64,000 nucleotides of DNA, taken from Streptomyces sp. HSG2 (GTDB taxonomy: Bacteria; Actinomycetota; Actinomycetes; Streptomycetales; Streptomycetaceae). Below the pieces are notes generated by a model that ran no database searches, had not been told where the DNA came from, and saw nothing but the letters and a program-made list of their open reading frames with translations. The DNA lies in NCBI RefSeq assembly GCF_016598575.1, contig NZ_CP066801.1, positions 186,001 through 250,000 on the forward strand, given 5' to 3'. Every line of letters starts with the position of its first letter. Position 1 is the stretch's first letter. The position numbers were made by a program, and so were the translations under genes. Of this stretch, positions 54,497 to 61,944 are shown one piece after another.

Positions 54497-55335
54497 GCGA
54501 TCGCTCCTGCGTCGTCGTCGTGGTGGTGGATCAGTTCGCGGAGCCAGTCGGCGACGGCCGGCTCGGTGCCGGGCGGGACCGGCTCGTGCTCCATGACAAG
54601 CGCCGCCGGCCGGGTGCGGCGCAACAGATCGGGCAGGAGCGCGGGCAGGCCCAGGAAGCCCTCGGCCGGGGTGCCGCCGCGGTCGGCGGGCTCGTGCCCG
54701 TGGCGCGGATAGCGGGCGACGGTGGTCTCGTAGACGTGCATGCTGCGGATGCGGGTACCGAAGAGGTCGGCGAAGCCGGCGGGCGCCGCGTGCCGCGGGC
54801 CCAGCAGGTGGGCGTGGCCGAGATCGAGGCACAGGCCCAGCTCCGGGTGGCCGGCCAACGCCCGGTGGTATTGGCCCGGGGTGCGCAACAGCGGGTGGGC
54901 GGAGAGGTTCTCGACCAGCACGCTCACCCCGTGCTCTCGGGCCAGGGCGGCGGTGGCGGCGAGGAAGTCCTGTCCGGCCCGCTCGAACCCGACCTGCGGA
55001 TACGGCGGGTAGGGGCTCGGGAAGTGCACGACGACGTGGAGGGCGCCCAGGTCCGCCGCACAGCGCACGGTGGCCGTCGTCGTCCGCAGAGCCGCCGCCG
55101 CCTCTCGCGGATCCGGGCCGGTGGGCGCGAACCGCCGGGGCGCGGTGGTGCCTTCGTAGGGGACGGGGGTGTGCAGGGCCGGCCGAATGCCGTGCCGGGA
55201 GCAGAATCGCGCGATCCGGGGCAGCGCCGAGCCTGGGTAGCCGTAGAACTCGACCACGTCGGGCCGGTAGGCGAGCAGGGCCGCGAAGTCGTCCCGGTCG
55301 GCGAGCGCGGCGGTGGAGACGCCGAGCAGGGTCAC
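54493..55335 (-). CDS. Sugar phosphate isomerase/epimerase-like TIM-barrel protein
   Basis: A 280-aa protein of the xylose-isomerase-like (AP endonuclease family 2) superfamily. Supporting blocks in order: LLGVSTAAL, RPDVVEFYGYPG, RPALHTPVPYEG, LGALHVVVHFPSP, GVSVLVENLSAHPLL with a metal-ligand Glu, LGLCLDLGHAHLLGP with Asp and His, RSMHVYET, and AALVMEHEPV with the last Glu. The metal-binding residues of the fold are thus present. Substrate unknown; relatives isomerise sugars, inosose or hydroxypyruvate. GTG start with a GTGA overlap to the ligase gene. Confidence 0.8.
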   Translation of the reverse strand: MTLLGVSTAALADRDDFAALLAYRPDVVEFYGYPGSALPRIARFCSRHGIRPALHTPVPYEGTTAPRRFAPTGPDPREAAAALRTTTATVRCAADLGALHVVVHFPSPYPPYPQVGFERAGQDFLAATAALAREHGVSVLVENLSAHPLLRTPGQYHRALAGHPELGLCLDLGHAHLLGPRHAAPAGFADLFGTRIRSMHVYETTVARYPRHGHEPADRGGTPAEGFLGLPALLPDLLRRTRPAALVMEHEPVPPGTEPAVADWLRELIHHHDDDAGAIA

Positions 55336-56840
55336 CCGGTCGCCCCCGTCCGGTCCGGGGCGTCCGCGGCCAGCCGCGCGGCGGCGGTCCGGTCGGTCTT
55401 GCCGGTCCGGCCCAGCGGCAACTCCGCGACGAAGTGGACGCGCTCGGGCACTTGGTACGGCTCCAGGTGCAGTCGGCCGTGGGCCCGTAGCTCCTCCTCG
55501 GTGGGGTCGGCGCCGGGCGCGGGCACGCACACCAGGTGGACGCGCTCGCCGAGCATCGGATCCGGCACCCCGACGGCCAGGCAGCCCGCGATGCCCGGGT
55601 GGTCGGCGTAGGGCCGCTCCACCTCCAGCGGAGCGATCTTGACGCCGCCGCGGGAGATCAGCTGCCTGCGGCGTCCGACCAGCTCCACCATGCCGTCCGC
55701 GGGCCGGACCACGGCCAGGTCGCCGGTGCGCAGCCAGCCTCCGTCCACCGCCTCCCCGGTGGACGCCGGGTCGTCCAGGTACCCGGTCATCAGATACGGC
55801 GTGCGCAGGCACAGTTCGCCGGCCTTGCCGGGAACGGCGGGGAGCGGCGGGCCGTCCCCGGCGGCGATGCGGAACTCCACGCCCGGGCCGGGCCGGCCGA
55901 TGGTGCCCGCCGCCGCGTCGTAGCGGTCGGGAGGGAGAACGAAGTCGGACGTCGAGGTCTCGCTCAGGCCGTAGACGTCGGCGATGCCCGAGCCGGGCAG
56001 CGCCTCCCGTAGCCGCCGGCCCAGCCCGGCCGGCAGCGGCTCCCCACCGGTGATCCAGATGCCGGGCCCGCCGGACGCCCGCAGCGCTTTCCGCAGCCTC
56101 GAACCGGAGTCGGGCTCGCTCAGTTCCCGGTCGACCATCCGCAGCATGCTGGGCACCACCGCGATCCGGTCGGTCCGCGCGGTGGCGAGCCGTGCCAGCA
56201 CAGCCGGGGCGTGGAAGCGGGGCAGCAGGTGCAGGGTGCCGCCGGTGGCCAGGGTCAGCAGCGAGGTCCACTGCCCGAAGGTGAAGTTGAGCTGGAGGAC
56301 TTGGAGGGCCTGGTCATCGGGGCGGAAGGGCAGTACCTCCTGGATGGCGCGCAGCTTGCCGGCCAGCGCACGGTGGGAGAGGACGACGCCCTTGGGCCGG
56401 CCGGTGGTGCCGGAGGTGAACGCCACCAGCGCCTGCCGCGCGTCGAGTTCGCGCGGGGCGGGCGTCGACGCGCCCCCGGTGGTCCGGACGAGGCCGCCGG
56501 CGGGCCGCGTGCCGTCCAGGACCAGCCGGGCGCCGGTGCGTGCGGCGGTCTCGCGCAGCGCCGCGTCCGGCGAACTCCGGTGCACCGGGACGACCACGCC
56601 CCGGGCCTGCCACACCGCCAGTTGGGCGGCCAGGTCGGCGGGGTCGTTGCCGACCCGGACGACGACGGGCCCGTCCGCGCGGTGCCCGGCCGCCTCCAGT
56701 GCGGCGCGCGACCGAGCGGCCTCGTCCGCCAGGGCGGCGTACGTGAGGGTGCGACCGCCCCCGGTCAGGGCGGGCCGGTCCGCGAACCGGTCGCACGCGC
56801 CGGTCAGCAGCTCGTCGAGCCGCTCGTGGTCGGTGATCAC
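55332..56840 (-). CDS. AMP-dependent acyl/aminoacyl ligase (ANL superfamily)
   Basis: A 502-aa stand-alone adenylate-forming enzyme. The P-loop motif is ALVAFTSGTTGRPKG, the A5-type motif YGLSETSTSDF, ATP-ribose motif GWLRTGDLAVV with Asp, hinge GRRRQLISRGGVKI, and C-terminal catalytic Lys in PLGRTGKTDR. It activates a carboxylate as the acyl-AMP and passes it to CoA, a carrier protein or an amine. There is no fused carrier domain and I see no free-standing carrier protein gene in the operon, so direct CoA or amide ligation is possible. GTG start at 56840 with GGAAGGAG upstream, overlapping the tRNA-synthetase paralogue's stop. Confidence 0.9.
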   Translation of the reverse strand: MITDHERLDELLTGACDRFADRPALTGGGRTLTYAALADEAARSRAALEAAGHRADGPVVVRVGNDPADLAAQLAVWQARGVVVPVHRSSPDAALRETAARTGARLVLDGTRPAGGLVRTTGGASTPAPRELDARQALVAFTSGTTGRPKGVVLSHRALAGKLRAIQEVLPFRPDDQALQVLQLNFTFGQWTSLLTLATGGTLHLLPRFHAPAVLARLATARTDRIAVVPSMLRMVDRELSEPDSGSRLRKALRASGGPGIWITGGEPLPAGLGRRLREALPGSGIADVYGLSETSTSDFVLPPDRYDAAAGTIGRPGPGVEFRIAAGDGPPLPAVPGKAGELCLRTPYLMTGYLDDPASTGEAVDGGWLRTGDLAVVRPADGMVELVGRRRQLISRGGVKIAPLEVERPYADHPGIAGCLAVGVPDPMLGERVHLVCVPAPGADPTEEELRAHGRLHLEPYQVPERVHFVAELPLGRTGKTDRTAAARLAADAPDRTGATG

Positions 56841-58450
56841 GGAGCTGCTCCTTCCTGGGGTCGTGGAAGAGTCGGGGCGGGTGCCTCGGGCGGGGGTGCG
56901 GAGCGGGCCGGCGGGGCGGGTGGGCCGCCTACGGTCCTGGTTCGGCCGGGCGGTCCCGGTGCGGGTCCGGACCGGTCCGGGTGGGGTGCCCCGCCGGACG
57001 CGGGCCCGGGACGGCTGATGGGGTGGCACTGGTTGTCGCGCAGCCGTCCGTCGCCGCGCAGCGCCGTGATCAGCCGGTCAACCCCCAGCACCAGGCCGCC
57101 CAGGGGCGGCAGGCCGTGCTCCAAGGCCGCCAGGAAGCCCTCGTCGAGGACGGTGGCGTCCAGGCCCCGCGCCGCCCGGGCGGTGGCCTGGTCGGCGAAC
57201 CGACGCCGCTGCTCCACAGGATCCGTCAGCTCGGTGCAGCCCTGGCCTACGTCCAGCCCGCCGATCACCAGCGTCCACGTCTCGACGAGGGCCGGGTCCG
57301 CGCGGTGCGGGCGGGCCAGGATCGCCCCCTCGGCCGGGAAGTCGAAGACGAACGTCGGCCGCTCGATGCGGGGTTCGGCCAGCTTGCGGTAGAGCAGGTG
57401 TGCCAGGGCGCCGGGGCCGGTCCCGGCCGGCACCGCGATGCCGTGCCGCGCGGCGTGGCCCGCGAGCTCCCGGCAAGGGGTCGAGGCGTCGATCGACGTC
57501 CCGAGGGCAGCGCCGAGCAGGTCGTGGAACCGCTTCCGCGCGATGGCGGGGGTAGGGGTCCCCGGCCCGGCCAGGGCGCGCGCGACGGCGGTCACCAAGG
57601 CCTCGGCCAGGGCGGCGGCATCCAGGTAGTCGCTGTGCACCGCGTAGGCCTCGCAGACGGTGAACTCCGGGAAGTGCAGCGCGTCGGCGCCCTCGTTCCG
57701 GAAGGCCCGGCCGATCTCGAACACCTGGTCCAGCCCGCCGACGACCAGCCGCTTGAGGTACATCTCGGCGGTGCCCCGCAGGTACAGCGGCAGGCCCCAG
57801 GCGTTCATGCGGGCGGTGAACGGGCGGGCCGTGCCGCTCGGCAGGGGGTGCAGCAGAGGCGTGTCGGCCTCGGTGAACCCCCTCCCGTACAGGCCTTCCC
57901 TCAGGGACCGCAGCGCCGCGCCGCGTGCCTGCGCGCGCGCCGTCGCGGCGGGGTCCAGCAGCATCTGCCGGTAGCGGTCGCGGTGCGCGATACTCCCGCC
58001 GTCCGCCGCCCCGGCCGCGCCTGCGGTCCGGCCCGGCGGCGGTCGCAGCGCCTTCGCCGCCATCGTGAAGTGCCGCGCGGCCACGGCAAGGGCGCCACTG
58101 TCGGTGGTCACCACCTCTCCGTCGACCACCACCAGGTCCCCCAGGTCGGTGCGTTCGCGCCACGCGGCCCGGGGGCCGTCGGCGCCGGCCCGGCCGGCCA
58201 GCAGCACCTGGATCTCCTCGGCCCCGTCGCGCAGGGTGGCGAAGGCGACGGCCCGGTGCTCGCGGCGGCCCACGATCCGGCCGGCCACGCTCACCACCAC
58301 GCCGGTCCTCGTGCCCGGCGGCAGTGCGCCGTAGCGTCGCCACAGGTCCGCCACGCGGACGTCGACGGTCCGGGCTGGCGGGTACGGGTCGACCCCCGCC
58401 GCCAGCAGCGCCGCGCGCTTGGCCCGCCGGTCGGGCAGCCGGCCGCTCAT
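56837..58450 (-). CDS. Lysyl-tRNA synthetase paralogue (class II) with altered lysine pocket
   Basis: A 537-aa protein with both LysRS domains: an N-terminal OB-fold tRNA-binding domain (about 15-155, after RRAKRAALLAAGVDPYP) and the class II core. It keeps ARPFTARMNAW, AEMYLKRLVVGG, motif 2 FEIGRAFRNEGAD, FTVCEAYAVHSDY, and motif 3 Arg in GLVLGVDRLITAL. In the block that is NAFSELNDP in ordinary LysRS it reads QGCTELTDP, so the positions matching E. coli Asn424 and Phe426 are Gln and Cys while Glu428 is kept. A Pro-rich tail of about 65 residues follows motif 3. It could charge a lysine analogue for tRNA-dependent biosynthesis, transfer an aminoacyl group directly, or be a resistant LysRS for self-protection. 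ATG at 58450 overlaps the NDK-like stop (ATGA). Confidence 0.88.
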   Translation of the reverse strand: MSGRLPDRRAKRAALLAAGVDPYPPARTVDVRVADLWRRYGALPPGTRTGVVVSVAGRIVGRREHRAVAFATLRDGAEEIQVLLAGRAGADGPRAAWRERTDLGDLVVVDGEVVTTDSGALAVAARHFTMAAKALRPPPGRTAGAAGAADGGSIAHRDRYRQMLLDPAATARAQARGAALRSLREGLYGRGFTEADTPLLHPLPSGTARPFTARMNAWGLPLYLRGTAEMYLKRLVVGGLDQVFEIGRAFRNEGADALHFPEFTVCEAYAVHSDYLDAAALAEALVTAVARALAGPGTPTPAIARKRFHDLLGAALGTSIDASTPCRELAGHAARHGIAVPAGTGPGALAHLLYRKLAEPRIERPTFVFDFPAEGAILARPHRADPALVETWTLVIGGLDVGQGCTELTDPVEQRRRFADQATARAARGLDATVLDEGFLAALEHGLPPLGGLVLGVDRLITALRGDGRLRDNQCHPISRPGPASGGAPHPDRSGPAPGPPGRTRTVGGPPAPPARSAPPPEAPAPTLPRPQEGAAP

Positions 58451-59349
58451 GCCGCCGACGCCCCGGAGGTCCCCACCGTGCCACCCGTGCGGATCTGCTC
58501 GCGGCGGCGCGCCGCGTCCTGGGCGAGCGTACGGATGGGGGTGTTCAGGCCCTGCGCCATCAGCGCGTCCCGGTAGCGCTCGCACTCGGCAGGCGTGCCC
58601 ACGGCCAGCGTGAAATCCTGGTGGTGCAGGGCCGAGAGGATCAGCTCAAGCGCGTGTGGGAAGGCGATGCCCGGCAGTGCCTTCAGCATCGCCCCCACCA
58701 GGTTGTCGAAGGAGAGCTGGTTCGGGGAGGCGGCGATGTACACCGCGTGGTCCCGCGCCCCCGCCGACTCCCGCGACCGATACGGCCGCGGGTAGGTCGG
58801 ACGCCAGAAGCAGGACGTCGGGTCCTCCCACATCGGCTGCGCCAGCTCCCGCAGCCGCTCGATGTCGCGCCAGGCGGCGGGCAACAGCGTGCCGCGCGGG
58901 TAGGCCTGGGGCACGTCGCCGTAGTCGCCGAAGTCGGTCGAGAGCGTTCCGGCGCAGGTCGGGCAGTCGCCGGCGAACACCGACATCTGGAGTTCGAACT
59001 CCCCGGTGTGGTCGGGGGCGTGCACGACGTTCCCGAAGGGCCCCAGCCGGTAGTCGGCCCGCACCGCGGACTTGGCCCGGTTCGCGCGGTTGAGGGCGTC
59101 CGGGCCGCGCACCAGCAGCACTTCCATCGGCCGCCCGCCATACCAGAGGTCCAGCGACAGGTGCTCCAGCGGGTGCTCGCCGCGGCGGGTGTCCGCCCAA
59201 GCCCGGACGATCTCCTCCTCGCCCAGCAGCAGCCGGTGCCGGCACACGACGGTGAGGTCGGCCTCCTCGGCGGCCTCGACGACCGCCTGCTGGAGCTGCC
59301 GCTCCACCCCGTCCGGTTTGATCAGCAACAGGGAGTGGGTGCTGGGCAC
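58447..59349 (-). CDS. Nucleoside diphosphate kinase-like domain fused to an uncharacterised C-terminal domain
   Basis: A 300-aa protein heading the minus-strand operon. Residues about 5-120 resemble nucleoside diphosphate kinase: LLLIKPDGVERQL at the start, SAVRADYRLGPFGNVVHAPDH with the phospho-acceptor His of the NDK NxxH motif. The Ser/Asp residues that normally follow (HGSDS) differ. The remaining 170 residues contain CPTCAG, a possible metal or redox CxxC, and match nothing I recognise. It might phosphorylate or nucleotidylate a small molecule rather than NDPs. GTG 59349 was chosen because AAGGAG lies 7 nt upstream; an in-frame GTG at 59373 has no such signal. Confidence 0.75.
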   Translation of the reverse strand: MPSTHSLLLIKPDGVERQLQQAVVEAAEEADLTVVCRHRLLLGEEEIVRAWADTRRGEHPLEHLSLDLWYGGRPMEVLLVRGPDALNRANRAKSAVRADYRLGPFGNVVHAPDHTGEFELQMSVFAGDCPTCAGTLSTDFGDYGDVPQAYPRGTLLPAAWRDIERLRELAQPMWEDPTSCFWRPTYPRPYRSRESAGARDHAVYIAASPNQLSFDNLVGAMLKALPGIAFPHALELILSALHHQDFTLAVGTPAECERYRDALMAQGLNTPIRTLAQDAARRREQIRTGGTVGTSGASAA

Positions 59350-59661
59350 TTGGCTCTCCTTAGGGGAGTACACGTACGCGGGACGTCCTGACCCGGCCGA
59401 ACGCGGGAACGGCGAACAACGGATTCCGATGATGCCGTCGAATTCCCCTTCCGTACATCAACGAATGGGCGCGGCGCGCGCCGACGCGGGGCACCGATAA
59501 GGGACCTCGGAACCGGTGACGAGATCACGTGATCCGGGTTTTCGTGATACCCGGAATTGTTGACGGAAGGCGGTCCGGTCCGTCAAATTGTTGATGCGCC
59601 GCCGGGGAGAACACCCCGGTCGGAGCATTCCGAATCACCTTTTCCATCAAAGGAGTTCATC
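59350..59661. promoter_or_regulatory. Divergent control region between the minus-strand operon and the peptide gene
   Basis: These 312 bp have lower GC than their surroundings and no convincing gene. They contain a 12-bp palindrome GATCACGTGATC (59523-59534), CCGGGT/ACCCGG arms around 59534-59554, an inverted repeat TTGACGGA/TCCGTCAA (59560-59567 and 59579-59586), the direct repeat AATTGTTGA (59555-59563 and 59586-59594, 31 bp apart), and a CCGGGG-AGAACA-CCCCGG hairpin (59602-59619) in the presumed leader. TTGACG and TTGATG are possible -35 elements for the plus-strand unit. The density of repeats suggests at least one operator. Confidence 0.55.
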
Positions 59662-59730
59662 ATGGACCGCAATCACGTCGTCTCCATGCGTCCGCGTCTC
59701 GACAAGGTCAACGTCCGCACGGGCAAGTAA
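59662..59730 (+). CDS. Small peptide gene, 22 aa, candidate RiPP precursor
   Basis: A 22-codon open frame with a strong Shine-Dalgarno AAAGGAG 6 nt before the ATG and a TAA stop. The product begins MDRNHVVSMR and ends DKVNVRTGK; it is basic (four Arg, two Lys, two Asp) with no Cys and no Trp or Tyr. It is followed 15 nt later by a perfect hairpin and then by a peptidase gene, an order common for ribosomal peptide precursors made in excess of their processing enzymes. The end NVRTGK recalls the ribosomal cores (NVK-) reported for pheganomycin, and RTG recalls microcin C (MRTGNAN), but such short matches may be chance. The alternative is a regulatory leader peptide controlling the hairpin. Confidence 0.7.
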   Translation: MDRNHVVSMRPRLDKVNVRTGK

Positions 59731-59745
59731 TCGACCTGACCCGTG

Positions 59746-59780
59746 AGGGGTGCCGCCGGACCACGTCCGGCGGCACCCCT
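59746..59780 (+). terminator. Attenuator hairpin between the peptide gene and the M16 peptidase gene
   Basis: A perfect 15-bp stem (59746-59760 and 59766-59780) with a 5-nt loop CCACG, 15 nt after the peptide stop codon, followed by a pyrimidine-rich run ending CCCTTTT. There is no separate obvious promoter before the peptidase start at 59819, so partial read-through would give much precursor mRNA and little enzyme mRNA. Confidence 0.85.
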
Positions 59781-59818
59781 GCCTGTCTCCCCCGCCCTTT
59801 TCGCACGACGGGAAAAAC

Positions 59819-61045
59819 ATGCCCTCCTCACCGAAGCCCGACGTCCCCGTGGTCGTGCGCCACGACCCGTCCCTGCGCACCACCAGCCTGTGCGTGGCGC
59901 TCGGATTCGGCGCGCGCCACGACCCGCCCGGCCTGGCCGGCGCGGCCCACCTGCTCGAACACCTCCTCATGTCCACGCCCCTGGGAGACGGGCCCTCGCT
60001 CAGCGAGCGCATCGAGGACCGCGGTGGCGACTGCAACGCCACCACCGGACCCGAATCACTGGTCTTCCACGCCCAGGTGCTCACCGAGGACGCGGCCGAC
60101 GTCGCCGAGTGGATCTGCCGCGCCGTGCTCGATCCCCAGTGGGACCGGGCCGACTTCGAGGGCGAACGCGACGTGGTCCTGCAGGAACTGGCCGCCGCCG
60201 ACTCCGACGACGCGGACGCCGTGCAGGACGCCTTCTTCTCCCGGCTCTTCGAAGGACACCCGCTGGGCTCGCCGGTCGGCGGTCTCCCCGCTTCCGTCTC
60301 CGGGCTCACACTCGACTCGCTGCGCTCGGCACACACCCTCGCGATGCGCACCGCGCCGATCGCCGTGGCCGCCGCCGGTGGCCTGCCCGAGGGCACCCTG
60401 CGCGAGGCGCTCGAACGCGGCGGCCTCGACCGCCAGGCCGGCCACCCGCTCCCCGACCCCCACCGCGGCTCGCTCGGCGGCATCCCCGCCCCGCCCGTCC
60501 CGCAGGACATCGAACAGTGGCCCGACTCCTTCTGCTGGCTCCTGGCCGGCGGCCGGGCACCGCACGCCGGCGACCCCCGCCGGTACGCCCACACCGTCCT
60601 CGCGCACCTCCTGGGCGGCAGCCCCGCCTCCCCTCTCTACGCCAGGATCCGCAACCAGGAGGCCCTGGCCTACGCGTTCCGCTCCTGGTCGCGCAACTAC
60701 AGCGACTCCGGGGCCTGGCGGATGCTCGCCGGTTGCGAACCGGACAACGCCCCCCGGCTGCTCGCCGCCTTCCGCGACGTGCTGCGCTCCGTCGCCGAGG
60801 ACGGGCCCCGCGAACAGGACCTCGCGGCTGCCGTCCGCCGGGCGACCGTCGAAGCGGTCCGGGAAGCGGAGGCGCCACTGGACCGGGCCATCGCCACCGC
60901 CACCCAGCGCATCCTGCGCGAACGGGTCTGGGACGCGGAGGAGGAGATCGAGGCGCTCGCCGCCGTGACGGCCGCCGACGTCTCCCGGGCGGCGTCCGAC
61001 CTCGGCGCCTCCCTGATCGCGGTCGTCCGCCCGGAGCCGAAGTGA
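59819..61045 (+). CDS. M16-family zinc metallopeptidase
   Basis: A 408-aa peptidase. The inverted zinc motif is His44-Leu-Leu-Glu47-His48 (HLLEH) with Glu123 as third ligand in VVLQELAA, the HxxEH-x74-E spacing of active M16 enzymes. The second half has the inactive-like partner domain with RNQEALAYAFRSW, a substrate-clamp motif typical of M16B. It has no signal peptide, so it should act in the cytoplasm on small, poorly folded peptides; relatives process PQQ and other peptide-derived products. The ATG at 59819 lies past the hairpin; a GTG at 59750 inside the stem was rejected. Its natural target is presumably the peptide encoded just upstream. Confidence 0.93.
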   Translation: MPSSPKPDVPVVVRHDPSLRTTSLCVALGFGARHDPPGLAGAAHLLEHLLMSTPLGDGPSLSERIEDRGGDCNATTGPESLVFHAQVLTEDAADVAEWICRAVLDPQWDRADFEGERDVVLQELAAADSDDADAVQDAFFSRLFEGHPLGSPVGGLPASVSGLTLDSLRSAHTLAMRTAPIAVAAAGGLPEGTLREALERGGLDRQAGHPLPDPHRGSLGGIPAPPVPQDIEQWPDSFCWLLAGGRAPHAGDPRRYAHTVLAHLLGGSPASPLYARIRNQEALAYAFRSWSRNYSDSGAWRMLAGCEPDNAPRLLAAFRDVLRSVAEDGPREQDLAAAVRRATVEAVREAEAPLDRAIATATQRILRERVWDAEEEIEALAAVTAADVSRAASDLGASLIAVVRPEPK

Positions 61046-61869
61046 GCCCGGCCCCCGGCGACCCGCCACCGGCCTTCGACGTCGACGACAGCTACCTGCG
61101 GGCCGCGGACGAGGCCGGCCTGCTCGGCCGCGTCGACGGCCTGCCGGTGGTGGCGGGCGAGTACGTCGAACCCGTCGGCGGGGAACCGCAACTCCTGGTG
61201 GAGCACGCCGACCCGGCACTCCTGGCCCGGGCGCCGAAGCTGCTCGAAGCCCTCTTCCGGCGCCACCCCGGTTGCACCTCCGCCGTCGTACGCGTCCCCG
61301 CGGGCCTGCCCGCGCCGCCCGGACTCCACCCCCTGCTCAGCTACCTGCGCCACACCCCGGGCCCGACGCCCGAACCGGCCCCCGTACCCCTGCGCCTGAC
61401 CGAGGCCCCCGCATCGGACGACGCCGCCGTCGGAGCATGGCTCGCGCGGGCGATCCGCCACGCCGGCGCCGACCGCGGCCACACCGTCACGGACACCGGC
61501 GTCGACGCGGCCGTCCGGGCCCTGCTCGACGCCCCCGACCGGCGCTCCTACCTGGTACGGACCCCCGGCCCGTCCGCGGCGATCGGGCACGCCACCCTCC
61601 TGACCGACGCCCACGACGACGTCAGCGGCACCGAGTTCGTGGACCTGGTGGACATCCTCGTCGACGACGACGCACTGCGCCCGGCCGCGACCGCACATCT
61701 GGTGGCGGCCTGCGCCGCGACCGCCGCCGCCCTGGGCAGACCGCTGATCGGCAACGTCACCCATCCGGTCGACCCCGCGGGCCGCGAACGCGCCGCCCGG
61801 GTCGTGGACGCCCTGCGCCGCCAGGGCTGGACCCCGACCCACGGCTACGCTCACGCCCCCCGCCCCTGA
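61042..61869 (+). CDS. GNAT-like acyltransferase, divergent
   Basis: A 275-aa protein of uncertain function. The C-terminal half (about 140-265) has the GNAT pattern: SAAIGHATLLTDAHD, then VDLVDILVDDDALRPAATAHLVAACAATAAALG, then RVVDALRRQGWTPTHGYAHA. The usual Q/RxxGxG/A acetyl-CoA loop is not clear, so it may be a degenerate or non-acetyl member. The N-terminal 120 residues are unassigned. GTG start overlapping the peptidase stop (GTGA) shows tight coupling. Possible roles are acylation of the peptide product or self-protection, as the GNAT domain of MccE does for microcin C; both are inference. Confidence 0.6.
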   Translation: MSPAPGDPPPAFDVDDSYLRAADEAGLLGRVDGLPVVAGEYVEPVGGEPQLLVEHADPALLARAPKLLEALFRRHPGCTSAVVRVPAGLPAPPGLHPLLSYLRHTPGPTPEPAPVPLRLTEAPASDDAAVGAWLARAIRHAGADRGHTVTDTGVDAAVRALLDAPDRRSYLVRTPGPSAAIGHATLLTDAHDDVSGTEFVDLVDILVDDDALRPAATAHLVAACAATAAALGRPLIGNVTHPVDPAGRERAARVVDALRRQGWTPTHGYAHAPRP

Positions 61870-61944
61870 CCACCCCCGCCGGCGGCCGACCTCCGGCGCC
61901 CCGCGGCCCGCCGCCCCGAACACCCGGCTCCGAGGAGTCCTCGC

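Noticed and set aside
59322..59528. Minus-strand open frame of 68 codons in the divergent promoter
   Set aside because: Arg/Pro/Ser-rich composition, no Shine-Dalgarno, and it overlaps the start of the NDK-like gene; probably chance.
59750..59818. Earlier GTG start for the M16 peptidase
   Set aside because: It lies inside the attenuator hairpin, has no Shine-Dalgarno, and the extra residues do not resemble the family.
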